Counted from the first letter of the stretch, positions 46,854 through 57,138 are shown. The stretch is DNA of 64,000 nt from Bradyrhizobium iriomotense (GCF_030160715.1 NZ_BSOW01000009.1:186001-250000), one strand, 5' to 3'. The notes: generated from the sequence alone by a model not told the origin. A program made the numbers and translations.

Positions 46854-48377
46854 ATGAACGATCCGATCCTCGAGATGCGCGGGGTCTCCAAATCCTTCTT
46901 CGGCATCAAGGCGCTGCGTGCCGTTGACCTCACCGTCTATGCCGGCGAGATCCACGCCCTGATGGGCGAGAACGGCGCCGGCAAATCGACCCTGATGAAA
47001 ATTTTATCGGGTGCCTATCGCCCCGATCCCGGCGGCGAGATCCGCATCGAGGGCGAGCCGGTGCATATCCACGGGCCCCTCGGCGGCCGCGCGGCCGGCA
47101 TCTCGATCATCTACCAGGAACTATCCCTGGCCCCCAACCTGGCCGTCGCGGAGAATATTTATCTCGGCCGCGAGGTGTCCCGTTCAGGATTGCTTGCACG
47201 CGGCACCATGCGCGAGGGCGTCGGCCCGATCCTGGAGCGGCTCGGCGCGGATTTCACCCCATCGACGCTGGTGACGCATCTGTCGATGGGCCAGCGCCAG
47301 CTCGTCGAGATCGCCCGCGCGCTGCATGTGCGTTCGAAAATCCTGATCATGGACGAGCCGACCACCTCGCTGTCGGCCGCCGAGAGCGAGCGGCTGTTCG
47401 CGTTGATCCGCCAGCTCCGCGCCGAGGGGCTCGCCATCATCTACATCTCGCACCGCATGGACGAAGTGTACGCGCTCGGCGACCGTGTCACCGTGCTGCG
47501 CGACGGTCGGCTGGTCGGCTCGCTCGACAGATCCGACATCCGCGCCGACACCATCGTCCGCATGATGGTCGGGCGCGACGTCTCGTCCTTCTACAAGAAG
47601 GATCACGATCCCGAGGCGGGGAGGGGACATCCGGTGCTTGCCGCGATCGACATGTCCGATGGGCATCGCGTCAAGGGCTGCTCGCTCACCGTCCATGCGG
47701 GCGAGGTCGTCGGGCTCGCCGGCCTGATCGGCGCGGGCCGCACCGAGCTTGCTCATCTCATCATCGGCGCTGCGCCGAAGATTTCGGGCCGGCTCGAGCT
47801 CGAGGGACGGCCGATCGAGATCCGCACGCCCGGCGAGGCGCTGGAGGCCGGCATCGCCTACCTCACCGAGGACCGCAAGGCGCTCGGCCTGTTCCTGGAC
47901 ATGTCGTGCCTGGACAACATCAACCTCGCGGTCTTGGGCCGCGACGCCAAGCTCGGTTGGGTCCTCGATCGCGACAAGGCGCGCGAGCGCGCCGACCGGG
48001 CGTTCACGGGCTTGAGCATCCGCGCCGCAAATGCCGGCGTGCCGGCGGGCGGACTCTCGGGCGGAAACCAGCAGAAGGTGCTGCTGTCGCGGCTTCTTGC
48101 GATCGCGCCGAAAGTCCTGCTCCTCGATGAGCCGACGCGCGGCGTCGACGTCGGGGCCAAGTCCGAGATCTATTCGATCATCGACAATCTCGCCAAGGCC
48201 GGCACCGCGATCCTCGTCATCTCGTCCGATCTGCCGGAGATCATCGGCATCTGCGATCGCGTCATCGTGATGCGGTCCGGGCACATCGAAGGCGAGATCA
48301 GGCGAACCGAGACGTCGCCGCTGAACCAGGAGGATATCATGGCGCTAGCCACGGGGACGGAGCATCTCGATGCCTGA
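46854..48377 (+). CDS. Sugar ABC transporter ATPase, duplicated (RbsA type)
   Basis: This protein of 507 residues has two ATPase domains. Domain 1: Walker [10 protein letters not shown], signature-site [15 protein letters not shown], Walker [13 protein letters not shown]. Domain 2: degenerate P-loop GLIGAGRTE, signature [15 protein letters not shown], Walker [15 protein letters not shown]. All as expected for RbsA/MglA/XylG. GGGAGG precedes ATG 46854. Overlaps the permease gene by 8 nt. Confidence 0.9.
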   Translation: MNDPILEMRGVSKSFFGIKALRAVDLTVYAGEIHALMGENGAGKSTLMKILSGAYRPDPGGEIRIEGEPVHIHGPLGGRAAGISIIYQELSLAPNLAVAENIYLGREVSRSGLLARGTMREGVGPILERLGADFTPSTLVTHLSMGQRQLVEIARALHVRSKILIMDEPTTSLSAAESERLFALIRQLRAEGLAIIYISHRMDEVYALGDRVTVLRDGRLVGSLDRSDIRADTIVRMMVGRDVSSFYKKDHDPEAGRGHPVLAAIDMSDGHRVKGCSLTVHAGEVVGLAGLIGAGRTELAHLIIGAAPKISGRLELEGRPIEIRTPGEALEAGIAYLTEDRKALGLFLDMSCLDNINLAVLGRDAKLGWVLDRDKARERADRAFTGLSIRAANAGVPAGGLSGGNQQKVLLSRLLAIAPKVLLLDEPTRGVDVGAKSEIYSIIDNLAKAGTAILVISSDLPEIIGICDRVIVMRSGHIEGEIRRTETSPLNQEDIMALATGTEHLDA

Positions 48378-49404
48378 TGAGGGAACTGCAAAGGCTGTCA
48401 CGGCCAATGGGCTTGCGGCCGCGCAGGAGACCAAGCGCCAGCGCGTCCGGCTCCTGATCCGCGCCGCCGGCATGCTGCCGGTGCTCCTGCTGCTGTGCGC
48501 CGGTTTCCACTTCCTCTCGGATGGCCGCTTTTTCACCGGACAAAATCTCGGCATCGTTCTGCAGCAGGCTGCCGTCAACACCGTGCTCGCGGCGGGCATG
48601 ACCTTCGTCATCCTCACCGGCGGCATCGACCTGTCGGTCGGCTCGATCCTGGCGGCGTCCGCGATGGCCGGATTGACACTGTCGAAGCTGCCCGAGCTCG
48701 GGGCACTGTGGCTGCCCGCATCCGTTCTCACCGGCCTCGGTTTCGGCCTCGTCAACGGCGCGCTGATCGCGCTGCTGCGGCTGCCGCCCTTCATCGTCAC
48801 GCTCGGCTCGCTCACCGCCGTGCGCGGCCTGGCGCGCCTGCTCGGCGCCGACACCACCGTGTTCAACCCTTCCATTCCCTATGCCTTCATCGGCAATGGC
48901 TCGCTTACCCTCATTCCCGGCGTGGTCTCGATTCCCTGGCTGTCGGTGATCGCGCTGCTCGTGATCCTCGTGTCCTGGCTGGTGCTGCGCCGGACCGTGC
49001 TCGGCGTTCACATCTACGCGGTCGGCGGCAATGAGAGCGCGGCGCGGCTCGCCGGCATCAAGGTCTGGGCGGTGCTGATCTTCGTCTACGGCGTGTCGGG
49101 ACTGTTTGCCGGCCTCGGCGGTGCGATGCAGGCGGCACGGCTCTACGCGGCCAACGGATTGCAGCTCGGTCAAAGCTACGAGCTCGATGCGATCACCGCC
49201 GTGATCCTGGGCGGCACGTCCTTCGTCGGCGGTATCGGCTCGATCTGGGGAACGCTGGTCGGCGCGCTGATCATCGCCGTGCTGTCGAACGGCCTCATTC
49301 TCGTCGGCGTGTCCGACATCTGGCAATACGTCATCAAGGGCCTGGTGATCATCGGCGCCGTCGCGCTCGATCGCTACCGCCTGCAAGGCTCGGCGCGCAC
49401 CTAA
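48370..49404 (+). CDS. Sugar ABC transporter permease (RbsC type)
   Basis: This permease of 344 residues has multiple hydrophobic helices and the RbsC hallmarks: [50 protein letters not shown] and [22 protein letters not shown]. Its start overlaps the ATPase stop by 8 nt. Only one permease follows this ATPase, so it would act as a homodimer, unlike the two-permease importer at 18938-21006. Confidence 0.9.
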   Translation: MPDEGTAKAVTANGLAAAQETKRQRVRLLIRAAGMLPVLLLLCAGFHFLSDGRFFTGQNLGIVLQQAAVNTVLAAGMTFVILTGGIDLSVGSILAASAMAGLTLSKLPELGALWLPASVLTGLGFGLVNGALIALLRLPPFIVTLGSLTAVRGLARLLGADTTVFNPSIPYAFIGNGSLTLIPGVVSIPWLSVIALLVILVSWLVLRRTVLGVHIYAVGGNESAARLAGIKVWAVLIFVYGVSGLFAGLGGAMQAARLYAANGLQLGQSYELDAITAVILGGTSFVGGIGSIWGTLVGALIIAVLSNGLILVGVSDIWQYVIKGLVIIGAVALDRYRLQGSART

Positions 49405-49500
49405 CCGGTTGCGCGAAGATACAGCCACTCGCGCTGTGGGACTCCGTTGCGGCAACTGGTCTGTCGCGCCGGACATCAAATCAGACCAGGGAGGAAGCCA

Positions 49501-50448
49501 ATGTTGAAGACGATTTCGCTTACCAGCGCCGCCGTGGCGCTTGCCCTAGGCTCCGCGCCGCTGCAGGCGAAGGAGCTCAAATCCATCGGCGTCTCGCTCG
49601 GTTCACTCGGCAACCCGTTCTTCGTCGCGCTGTCGAAGGGCGCCGAGTTCGAGGCCAAGAAGACCAACCCCAACGTGAAGGTTACGACCGTCGGCTTCGA
49701 ATACGATCTGGGCAAGCAGGTGACCCAGATCGACAACTTCATCGCCGCCGGCGTCGACCTGATCCTCCTGAACCCCGGCGATCCCAAGGCGATCGGCCCG
49801 GCGATCAAGAAGGCCCAGGCCGCCGGCATCATCGTCGTCGCGGTCGATACCGCCGCCGAAGGCGCCGATGCCACGGTGACCACGAACAACGTCCAGGCCG
49901 GCGAGATCTCCTGTCAGTACATCGTCGACAAGTTAGGGGGTAAAGGCGACGTGATCATCGAGAACGGCCCGCAGGTCTCCGCGGTCATCGATCGTGTGAA
50001 CGGCTGCAAGAGCGTGTTCGGCAAGAACCCCGGCATCAAGGTCCTCTCCAGTGACCAGGACGGCAAGGGCTCGCGCGAGGGCGGCCTCACGGTGGCGCAG
50101 GGCTACCTGACGCGCTTCCCCAAGATCGACGCCATCTTCGCCATCAACGATCCGCAGGCGATCGGCACTGATCTTGCGGCACGCCAGCAGAGCCGCTCCG
50201 GCATCGTCATCACCGCGGTCGACGGCGCCCCCGACATCGAGGCCGCGCTGAAAGACCCGCAGTCGCCGCAGATCCAGGCCTCGGCCTCGCAGGATCCGTT
50301 CTTCATGGCGCGCCGCGCCGTGCAGGTCGGTGTCGGCATCCTGGGCGGGCAGAAGCCAGCCTCGACCGTCGAGCTGCTGCCCTCGAAGCTCGTGACGCGC
50401 GACAACGTCGCCGAGTACAAGGGCTGGACCTCGGACCGCTCGCAGTAA
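49501..50448 (+). CDS. Sugar ABC transporter substrate-binding protein (RbsB type)
   Basis: This protein of 315 residues has a signal peptide (MLKTISLTSAAVALALGSAPLQA). The fold signature is KSIGVSLGSLGNPFFVALSKGAEFEAKK, DNFIAAGVDLILLNPGDPKAIGPAIKKAQAAGIIVVAVDT, and ITAVDGAPDIEAAL. GGGAGG lies upstream of ATG 49501. It is third in the operon after ATPase and permease, separated by 96 bp. Typical ligands: ribose, xylose, allose, galactose. Confidence 0.9.
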   Translation: MLKTISLTSAAVALALGSAPLQAKELKSIGVSLGSLGNPFFVALSKGAEFEAKKTNPNVKVTTVGFEYDLGKQVTQIDNFIAAGVDLILLNPGDPKAIGPAIKKAQAAGIIVVAVDTAAEGADATVTTNNVQAGEISCQYIVDKLGGKGDVIIENGPQVSAVIDRVNGCKSVFGKNPGIKVLSSDQDGKGSREGGLTVAQGYLTRFPKIDAIFAINDPQAIGTDLAARQQSRSGIVITAVDGAPDIEAALKDPQSPQIQASASQDPFFMARRAVQVGVGILGGQKPASTVELLPSKLVTRDNVAEYKGWTSDRSQ

Positions 50449-50466
50449 GCGGCCTTGCGTTTGCCG

Positions 50467-50489
50467 GCGCCGCCCCTTGCGGGCGGCGC
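50467..50489 (+). terminator. Hairpin after the RbsB-type gene
   Basis: A perfect 9-bp stem GCGCCGCCC / GGGCGGCGC with a CTTGC loop lies 18 bp after the binding-protein stop. It has no T tract. It probably marks the end of the Rbs-type message or limits read-through into the SDR gene. Confidence 0.55.
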
Positions 50490-50567
50490 TGGAACGCTGC
50501 AAGACGGTGGGCGTTTGTGACCGACGGCTCGTGCCGTTCGACATATCCCCCAAGAGTGGCACCGCCT

Positions 50568-51404
50568 ATGCAGCATTCCGATCGATCGACCTCCTTCGCA
50601 TCCCGCCTCGTCGGGCAATACGCACTCGTGACCGGCGCGTCCCAAGGGATCGGGCGCGCAATCGCCATTCGCTTCGCGCAGGAAGGGGCGATCGTCGCCA
50701 TCAATTACCTGGAGCACCGTGCGGATGCCGAGCAAACGCTCGCAATGGCGCAGGCCGCCTCGCGCGACCGCGGGCATGGTGATCGGGACCATCTCGTCGT
50801 TCAGGCCAATGTCGGCGTCGAGGTCGACATCGCGCGAATGTTCGAGACGATCTTGTCGCGCTGGCCGCGGCTCGATTGCCTCGTCAACAATGCCGGCTTC
50901 CAGAAGGAATCGCCGAGCGAGGCGCTCGACGTCGAGGCCTATCGGCGCATCATCGACGTCAATCTCGGCGGCGCCGTGCTCTGCGCGCAGAAGGCGCTGG
51001 CGCATTTCGTGAGCCGCGGAGGCGGCGGCACGATCGTCAATTGCTCGAGCGTGCACCAGATTGTCCCGAAGCCCGGCTATCTCGCTTATTCGATCAGCAA
51101 GGGCGGCATGGCGAACCTGACGCGCACGCTGGCGCTCGAATTTGCCGGTCGCGGCATTCGCGTCAACGCCGTGGGACCGGGCGCGATCGACACGCCGATC
51201 AACGCGGCCTGGACGGGGGATGCGAAGAAACGCGCGGGGGTCGAAAGCCACATCCCGCTCGGCCGGGTCGGAACGGCCGAAGAGATCGCAGCGGTGTTCG
51301 CCTTCCTCGCCTCGGACGAGGCGAGCTACATCACCGGCCAGACCATCTATGCCTGCGGCGGCATCACGCTGTTCGGCGAATTCCGCGAGAACTGGGCGAG
51401 CTAG
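50568..51404 (+). CDS. SDR-family oxidoreductase (glucose/sugar 1-dehydrogenase-like)
   Basis: This 278-residue enzyme has TGASQGIG cofactor motif (TGxxxGIG), NNAG (LVNNAGFQ), catalytic Ser in VNCSSVHQ, Tyr/Lys in YLAYSISKGG, and VNAVGPGAIDTP. It is a classical SDR. The style resembles glucose 1-dehydrogenases that form lactones. It follows the Rbs-type binding protein by 119 bp on the same strand and probably belongs to the same sugar pathway. ATG 50568 was chosen as the best match to family length; the open frame extends to 50517. Confidence 0.85.
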   Translation: MQHSDRSTSFASRLVGQYALVTGASQGIGRAIAIRFAQEGAIVAINYLEHRADAEQTLAMAQAASRDRGHGDRDHLVVQANVGVEVDIARMFETILSRWPRLDCLVNNAGFQKESPSEALDVEAYRRIIDVNLGGAVLCAQKALAHFVSRGGGGTIVNCSSVHQIVPKPGYLAYSISKGGMANLTRTLALEFAGRGIRVNAVGPGAIDTPINAAWTGDAKKRAGVESHIPLGRVGTAEEIAAVFAFLASDEASYITGQTIYACGGITLFGEFRENWAS

Positions 51405-51405
51405 G

Positions 51406-52083
51406 CTAACCGGTCGGCATTTCGAGTCTTTCGATCTGTTGGCCGGCGTCGTCAAAATTTTCTTGGGAAAGCCATTGATCTAGGGCCGCTTTACGTTGGG
51501 GCCACTCGTCCTTCAGCATAGAGAACCATGCCACATCGCGCTGCCAGCCATCCACGACTGCTGCTCGTCGCCATGTTCCCTCATAGGTGAATCCAAGATT
51601 TTTGGCAGCGTTGAAGGATTTTGCATTCTGTGCCTGACAGCGCCAAACCAATCGTTCATAGCCAAGATCATCCATCGCGTGGCACATCAGCAAGTAAATT
51701 GCTTCTCGTGCAGCTCGCGTTCCCTGGAGCGTAGGCGAGAACCAAATGCTGCCAATCTCGATACTGCCGTCCTTGTTGTATACGTCACATATCGAAAGCC
51801 AACCCTGTGGCCTCCGTCCCTTCGGCATCACAACCCAAAATGGTTGATCCGGGCGCTTGGAGAGATCAGCAAGCGTGCTTCGGAGTTTTTCGATATCGGT
51901 AAAGGGACCGTAGCGCAGGTAAGTGAAGCTCTCAGGCGCGGCGTCGGCGAAAGGCCAGAGATCAGCCAGATGATTTTCCGACAATAGCTCCAGGTCCACG
52001 TAGCGGCCGGAATGGGGCTTCCTGATCGGCAAAGGCCAGTTGGTTTTGGGAACTGGCCTACCCAAGTCTCGTTCAATTGCCAT
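51406..52083 (-). CDS. GNAT-family N-acetyltransferase (RimJ/RimL type)
   Basis: This 225-residue protein has the GNAT core: IEIGSIWFSPTLQGTRAAREAIYLLMCHAMDDLGYERLVWRC followed by QNAKSFNAAKNLGFTYEGTWRRA. It belongs to the RimJ/RimL-like branch that acetylates N-termini of proteins, amino acids or small molecules. The acetyl-CoA loop QGTRAA is slightly degenerate. The 3' end abuts the convergent SDR gene by one base. Its base composition is visibly less GC-rich than its neighbours, a possible sign of acquisition. Confidence 0.8.
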   Translation of the reverse strand: MAIERDLGRPVPKTNWPLPIRKPHSGRYVDLELLSENHLADLWPFADAAPESFTYLRYGPFTDIEKLRSTLADLSKRPDQPFWVVMPKGRRPQGWLSICDVYNKDGSIEIGSIWFSPTLQGTRAAREAIYLLMCHAMDDLGYERLVWRCQAQNAKSFNAAKNLGFTYEGTWRRAAVVDGWQRDVAWFSMLKDEWPQRKAALDQWLSQENFDDAGQQIERLEMPTG

Positions 52084-52522
52084 TCAGTGCACCAAGCAAG
52101 ATGTCGCGCGATTGCTCGCCGAGCGCTAGAAATCTTCTGCAAAAACGCGGCAACGCTGCTTGCTGATCCATCAGGGCATGTCGCTTTGACCAGCTTAAAG
52201 AGCCTCGACCAGGTAGTCCAGCGATGTCGGCAATGGGCAAAGCGGACGTCGCGCTCTCCGGAGCTCTGTAGGAGCCGGAAGCTGGTCCAGAGGACGCCGC
52301 TTCAAGCTCGCCGCTTGACCGAGCGCACGACGGGTTGGCCGGCTTGCGCCGACACGAGGCCGTCCTCGTCCCGGCGTTCCACCTGACTTGTCCGAGACAT
52401 AAGTCGCAGATCAACCCGCTTTTGATCTGGATCATGGAGGCCGGTCCGCCAGCGATACAGTGTAGGCGGGGCCCACCAAGTATGGGGCCGTCTCAACGGG
52501 AAGAACTCCAGGGATCATTGAT
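52084..52522. other. 439-bp gap with no gene recognised
   Basis: Divergent region between the acetyltransferase and the DUF485 gene. Short open frames cross it on both strands, but none has a family motif or good ribosome site. It probably holds the promoter of the acetate-symporter operon. Confidence 0.35.
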
Positions 52523-52825
52523 GTGAGCAACCTCGCAAGGATTGAACGCGATCCGAACTACCAGGAGCTCGTGCGCCGACGTTCGTCGCTGGGCTGGATG
52601 CTGTCGCTGATCATGCTTGTCGTCTATTTCGGCTTCATCCTGCTGGTAGCCTATGCACCCAAGTTCCTGGGCATTCCGCTCGGCAGCGGCGTGACGACGA
52701 TCGGCATTCCGATCGGATTGTCCGTCATCGTGCTCGCCTTTGTGCTGACGGGCCTTTACGTGCGCCAGGCGAATTCCAGCTACGACGTACTCGTTCGCAA
52801 GATCGTCGAGGAGAACCGCTCATGA
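52523..52825 (+). CDS. DUF485-family small membrane protein (YjcH-like)
   Basis: This 100-residue protein has two transmembrane helices (about 25-47 and 62-82) and the DUF485 start NPNY-like [37 protein letters not shown]. YjcH-like proteins are encoded directly before acetate symporter ActP and are thought to assist or regulate it. GTG 52523 is the start; an ATG two bases earlier is out of frame. It overlaps actP by 4 nt (ATGA). Confidence 0.88.
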   Translation: MSNLARIERDPNYQELVRRRSSLGWMLSLIMLVVYFGFILLVAYAPKFLGIPLGSGVTTIGIPIGLSVIVLAFVLTGLYVRQANSSYDVLVRKIVEENRS

Positions 52826-54513
52826 AGAAGTTCTCCTGGTTAGTGGTGGTGCTGCTCGCAGGCATGCCCACCCTCGCACTCGCCGCGGGCACCATCGATG
52901 GCGGCTCCAAGCAGGCGACCAACTGGTCGGCGATCGGCATGTTCATAGGCTTCGTCGCCTTGACGCTCGTCATCACCTATTGGGCCGCAAAACGGACCGC
53001 GTCGGCTGCGGACTTCTATTCGGCCGGCGGGGGAATCACCGGCTTCCAGAACGGCCTTGCGATCGCCGGGGACTACATGTCTGCGGCCTCCTTTCTCGGC
53101 ATCTCGGGCCTGGTCTACACGTCCGGCTACGATGGCCTGATCTATTCGGTCGGCTGGCTCGTGGGTTGGCCGATCGTTACGTTTCTGATCGCCGAGCAGC
53201 TGCGCAACCTTGGCAAGTTCACCTTCGCCGACGTCACGTCGTTCCGGCTCGGGCAAACCGACATCCGCATCCTGGCGGCGTGCGGTTCGCTGGTGACCGT
53301 TGCGTTCTATCTGATTGCCCAGATGGTCGGGGCCGGGAAGCTGATCCAGCTGCTGTTCGGCCTCGATTACTGGATCGCGGTCGTCCTGGTCGGCGGCCTG
53401 ATGATGATCTACGTGACCTTCGGGGGAATGAAGGCAACGACCTGGGTGCAGATCATCAAGGCCGTGTTGCTGCTCTCGGGCGCGACGTTCATGGCCGGAG
53501 CGGTTCTCTACAAGTTCGGATTTAGTCCGGAAGCATTGTTCGCCAAGGCAACCGAGGTGCATCCCAAGAAGATCGCGATCATGGAGCCGGGCAGCCTCAT
53601 TTCCAATCCGCTGTCGGCGATCTCGCTTGGCCTGGCGCTGATGTTTGGAACGGCGGGCCTGCCGCATATCCTGATGCGCTTCTTCACGGTGAAGGACGCT
53701 CAAGCCGCCCGCAAGTCGGTGTTCTACGCCACGGGCTTCATCGGCTATTTCTACATTCTGACCTTTATCATCGGCTTTGGCGCGATCACGCTGGTTTCCA
53801 CCGATGCGGCGTTCCTCGACGGCGCCATCCTGGAGAAGACCAAGAGCGGGATCGCGGCGATCAAGGGCGGCTCCAACATGGCCGCCATTCATCTCGCGAA
53901 CGCTGTCGGCGGCAACCTGTTCCTGGGCTTCATCTCGGCCGTTGCCTTCGCCACCATCCTGGCCGTGGTGTCCGGATTGGCCTTGGCCGGAGCGTCATCC
54001 ATCAGCCACGACCTCTATAGCATGGTGATCAAGGGAGGGACGGCCAATGAGCAGGACGAGATCCGCGTCTCGAAGATTGCGACGCTGGTCCTGGGCGTGC
54101 TCGCGATCTTCCTGGGCATCGTGTTCGAGAACCAGAACGTCGCGTTCATGGTCGGCCTCGCATTCGCCATCGCCGCCTCCTGCAATTTTCCCGTGCTCGT
54201 GATGTCGATCTTCTGGCGAGGCCTGACGACGCGGGGGGCGCTGATCGGCGGTTTCCTTGGCCTCGTCAGCGCCGTGGTCGGCGTGGTGCTTTCGCCAGCC
54301 GTGTGGGAAGTGACGCTGGGCTATGCCAAGGGCTCGGCGCCGATCAAGCTGGACAATCCGGCCCTGTTCTCGATGGCGCTCGCCTTTGCCGGCATCTGGC
54401 TGTTCTCGGTCCTCGATCGCAGCAAGCGCGCCGCTGTCGACCGCGAGGGCTTTGACGCGCAATATATCCGGAGCCAGACCGGTATCGGAGCGGCTGCCGC
54501 AACGACGCACTAG
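52822..54513 (+). CDS. actP: Cation/acetate symporter ActP (SSS family)
   Basis: This 563-residue sodium:solute symporter has a cleavable signal sequence ([22 protein letters not shown]) followed by about 13 membrane segments, as in E. coli ActP (549). Family motifs: [58 protein letters not shown] and ASSISHDLY. It imports acetate and related short acids. Coupled to the DUF485 gene by ATGA overlap; followed by the CBS/DUF294 and exonuclease genes on the same strand. Confidence 0.93.
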   Translation: MKKFSWLVVVLLAGMPTLALAAGTIDGGSKQATNWSAIGMFIGFVALTLVITYWAAKRTASAADFYSAGGGITGFQNGLAIAGDYMSAASFLGISGLVYTSGYDGLIYSVGWLVGWPIVTFLIAEQLRNLGKFTFADVTSFRLGQTDIRILAACGSLVTVAFYLIAQMVGAGKLIQLLFGLDYWIAVVLVGGLMMIYVTFGGMKATTWVQIIKAVLLLSGATFMAGAVLYKFGFSPEALFAKATEVHPKKIAIMEPGSLISNPLSAISLGLALMFGTAGLPHILMRFFTVKDAQAARKSVFYATGFIGYFYILTFIIGFGAITLVSTDAAFLDGAILEKTKSGIAAIKGGSNMAAIHLANAVGGNLFLGFISAVAFATILAVVSGLALAGASSISHDLYSMVIKGGTANEQDEIRVSKIATLVLGVLAIFLGIVFENQNVAFMVGLAFAIAASCNFPVLVMSIFWRGLTTRGALIGGFLGLVSAVVGVVLSPAVWEVTLGYAKGSAPIKLDNPALFSMALAFAGIWLFSVLDRSKRAAVDREGFDAQYIRSQTGIGAAAATTH

Positions 54514-54538
54514 AACCGGGTTTGCGGAACACGGCTTT

Positions 54539-54571
54539 GGCACCGGCCGGGTCGATGGACCAGCCGGTGCC
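54539..54571 (+). terminator. Hairpin after actP
   Basis: A 9-bp stem GGCACCGGC / GCCGGTGCC, with an inner GGTC/GACC stem in the 15-nt loop, lies 25 bp past the actP stop and is followed by TTGCTTCATTG. It could be a weak terminator or processing site between actP and the CBS/DUF294 gene. Confidence 0.5.
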
Positions 54572-54625
54572 TTGCTTCATTGTCGCCGTCCGGTCCTGGA
54601 TCGTCCACGTCTTCGGAACGCCGAG

Positions 54626-56428
54626 ATGCCCAAGGCATTCGACATCAGCAACCCGCCGTTCGATCGTCTGGCGTCGAACGAAGCCGAAACGCTACGGGCC
54701 TCGCTCGATGTCGCCTACTTCCGTCCGGGCGAAGCAATCATCGGCAGGGATGCTCCGGTGGATGCTCTCTATGTCGTCATCAAGGGCACGGTCGAGGAGC
54801 GGGATGAGGCCGGTCTGCTCGCCCTGCTCGGTCCAAAGGACACCTTCGACAGCCGTGCGCTTGTCCACGATCAGAGCGGGCATGCATTTGTCGCCCGCGA
54901 CGAGACGCTTTGCTACCTGATCCCCAGGAAGACCGCCCTTGCGCTGATCAAGGCGAATGCGCGCTTTGCCGCGTTCTTCTACCGCGAAATTTCGCAGAAG
55001 CTGGATGAGCTTGCAAACGATGAGGAGGCCAGGCGCTACGGCTCGCTCATGAACGCAAAGGTCAGCGAACTGTTCCTGCATGCGCCGTCGTTTATTGCCG
55101 CAAGCGACACGATCGAGGCCGCCGGTCACCGGATGCGCGAGATCGGCAGCAATGCACTGTTCGTCCGCGACGGTGAGCGGATCGGCATCGTCACCGGAAT
55201 GAATCTGTCCAAGGCGGTGGTGTTGCGGCGTCAGTCGATCCAGACGCCGGTACGGGAGCTGGCGAATTTCGACATCGTGTCCGTGCGGCCCGACGATTTC
55301 GTCTCCTCGGCTCTCCTGCTCATGACGAAACACAACAAGCGGCGCCTCGCAGTTCACGATGGCGAACGGTTCGTCGGTATCCTTGAGGAAATCGACCTCC
55401 TGGGCTTTCTGGCAGGGAGCGCTCAGGTCATTGCCGGCCGCATCGATCGGGCATCAAGCGAGCAGGATCTGGCGATTGCTGCGCGCCAGATCGAAGCGCA
55501 AGTACGGTTGCTCCGGCGGCAGGGCGTCAAGGTGGAGGTGATTGCAGAGATCGTCTGCGACCTCAACCGGCGCCTGATGTCCCGGCTGTTCGAGATGGTC
55601 GCACCGGCCGAGTTGCGCACCAGCAGTTGCCTGATCGCGATGGGAAGTGAAGGGCGCGGCGAGCAGACCGTGCGCACCGACCAGGACAATGGCCTCATCC
55701 TCGAAGGCCCGATCGAAAGCGATGCGCTGGAATTGTTCCGGAACGAATTCTCGGGTGCCCTGGAGCGTTTCGGCTTTCCGCCCTGTCCCGGCAACATCAT
55801 GGTGAGCAATCCGGCATGGTCCAAGCCGCTCTCGGACTATCTTGCGGATTTCCGCCGCTGGATCGCGATCCCCGACCAGGCCGCGCATATGAACGTGGCC
55901 ATCATCTATGACGCGCAAGCGTTTGCCGGCAACGACCAATTGCTGGGCAAGGCTAAGACGGCGTTGATCGACCTGATCCGGGGCGAGCAGGCGTTCCTGG
56001 CGCATTTCGCGCGCGCCATCGACGCCTTCGAAACGCCGATCGGCCTCTTCAACAACCTCATCACATCCGAGGGCAGCGGAGACGCGCTTGACCTCAAGAA
56101 GGGCGGCATCTTTCCCATCGTCCACGGCGTTCGCAGTCTGGCCCTGGAGCAGGGCCTGCGCGAGACGTCCACCGACAAGCGGATATCGCGACTCTGCGAT
56201 CTCGGAGTATTGCGGACCGACTTTGGTCGCGACTTGAAGCAGGCTTTCCGATTCATGCTGATGCTGCGGATCGACGGACAACTGGCCGCGTCCGCCGGCA
56301 CGTCGGGCACTCTGGTCAGGCCGGCGCATTTGTCGAGCATGGAACGTCATCTGCTGCGCGATGCGCTCCAGGTGGTGAAACAGTTTCGCGACATTGTCCG
56401 TCACCACTTCAAGCTCGGCATGTTCTAA
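54626..56428 (+). CDS. cNMP-binding / CBS / DUF294 nucleotidyltransferase-like protein
   Basis: This protein of 600 residues has four parts. Residues ~8-130 are a cyclic-nucleotide-binding-like barrel (YFRPGEAIIGRDAPVDALYVVIKGTVEE). Residues ~150-275 are a CBS pair (LFLHAPSFIAASDTIEAAGHRMREIGSNALFV). Residues ~290-430 are the DUF294 nucleotidyltransferase domain, with the GlnD-like motif GSEGRGEQTVRTDQDNGLIL near 339. Residues ~430-590 are the C-terminal substrate domain. It may nucleotidylate and regulate its neighbour, ActP or the exonuclease, according to an adenylate or cAMP signal. ATG 54626 was chosen over in-frame codons further upstream because the family starts there. Confidence 0.85.
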   Translation: MPKAFDISNPPFDRLASNEAETLRASLDVAYFRPGEAIIGRDAPVDALYVVIKGTVEERDEAGLLALLGPKDTFDSRALVHDQSGHAFVARDETLCYLIPRKTALALIKANARFAAFFYREISQKLDELANDEEARRYGSLMNAKVSELFLHAPSFIAASDTIEAAGHRMREIGSNALFVRDGERIGIVTGMNLSKAVVLRRQSIQTPVRELANFDIVSVRPDDFVSSALLLMTKHNKRRLAVHDGERFVGILEEIDLLGFLAGSAQVIAGRIDRASSEQDLAIAARQIEAQVRLLRRQGVKVEVIAEIVCDLNRRLMSRLFEMVAPAELRTSSCLIAMGSEGRGEQTVRTDQDNGLILEGPIESDALELFRNEFSGALERFGFPPCPGNIMVSNPAWSKPLSDYLADFRRWIAIPDQAAHMNVAIIYDAQAFAGNDQLLGKAKTALIDLIRGEQAFLAHFARAIDAFETPIGLFNNLITSEGSGDALDLKKGGIFPIVHGVRSLALEQGLRETSTDKRISRLCDLGVLRTDFGRDLKQAFRFMLMLRIDGQLAASAGTSGTLVRPAHLSSMERHLLRDALQVVKQFRDIVRHHFKLGMF

Positions 56429-56429
56429 A

Positions 56430-57101
56430 ATGCTGCCCCGTGTTCTCAAGCGATTGCTTCACCAGGCGACCCTGAGCAATCAGTCGTTCCGGTTCATGTT
56501 CGATCGTCCGCCGGACGACGACGTCGTCGTCATCGATTGCGAGACGACCGGTCTCAACGTGCGGACGGACGACGTTGTCACCATTGCCGCAATCAAGATC
56601 CGCGGCAATCGGATCTTGACCAGCGAGCATTTCGAAGCGGTCGTACACCCCGACAGCGAGATGGGGGCGGAAGCAATCAAGATCCACCGCCTGCGTCAAT
56701 CCGACGTGGAAGCGGCGCCGATCGTATGGAAGGTGCTGCCGAGCTTTCTGCGATTCATCGGCGCGCGCCCCCTGATCGGCTATTATGTCGACTTCGACAT
56801 CGCCATGCTGGACAAGTACATCCTTCCGCTGGTGGGTATCGAGCTGCCGAACGAGCGCATCGAAATTTCACGGCTTTACTACGAGCGCAAATATGGCGAC
56901 GCGCCCCCCAACACGTCCATCGATCTCTCCTTCGCTGCGATCCTCCGGGACCTGGATATTCCCGCCCTTGCGCAGCATGATGCGTTCGACGATGCGTTGA
57001 TGACTGCGATGATGTTCGTCCAGCTGCGCGATCTGGCCGAACGCGGCGTGCGCATTGCGCGGCAACGCACCAGCCCGGTTTTCAATCCAACCGGCGCATG
57101 A
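56430..57101 (+). CDS. DnaQ-like 3'-5' exonuclease of the ActP module
   Basis: This 223-residue protein is a DEDDh exonuclease: VVVIDCETTGLNV (Asp36, Glu38), VDFDIAMLDKYI (third acid) and QHDAFDDALMTA (His/Asp). It resembles the epsilon-like proteins that follow DUF294 proteins next to symporters in many proteobacteria. It probably hydrolyses a nucleic acid or nucleotide product rather than proofreading. It starts 1 nt after the DUF294 stop, so cotranslation is likely. Confidence 0.85.
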   Translation: MLPRVLKRLLHQATLSNQSFRFMFDRPPDDDVVVIDCETTGLNVRTDDVVTIAAIKIRGNRILTSEHFEAVVHPDSEMGAEAIKIHRLRQSDVEAAPIVWKVLPSFLRFIGARPLIGYYVDFDIAMLDKYILPLVGIELPNERIEISRLYYERKYGDAPPNTSIDLSFAAILRDLDIPALAQHDAFDDALMTAMMFVQLRDLAERGVRIARQRTSPVFNPTGA

Positions 57102-57138
57102 TCGAGGTCCAGGACGGGCTGCCGGCCTCCATCAGATT

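Noticed and set aside
52073..52435. Minus-strand open frame of 120 codons upstream of the acetyltransferase
   Set aside because: No motif and no ribosome site, and it overlaps the start of the acetyltransferase.
54323..54625. Upstream extension of the DUF294 protein into actP
   Set aside because: It overlaps the actP coding region in another frame; the family starts at the ATG at 54626.
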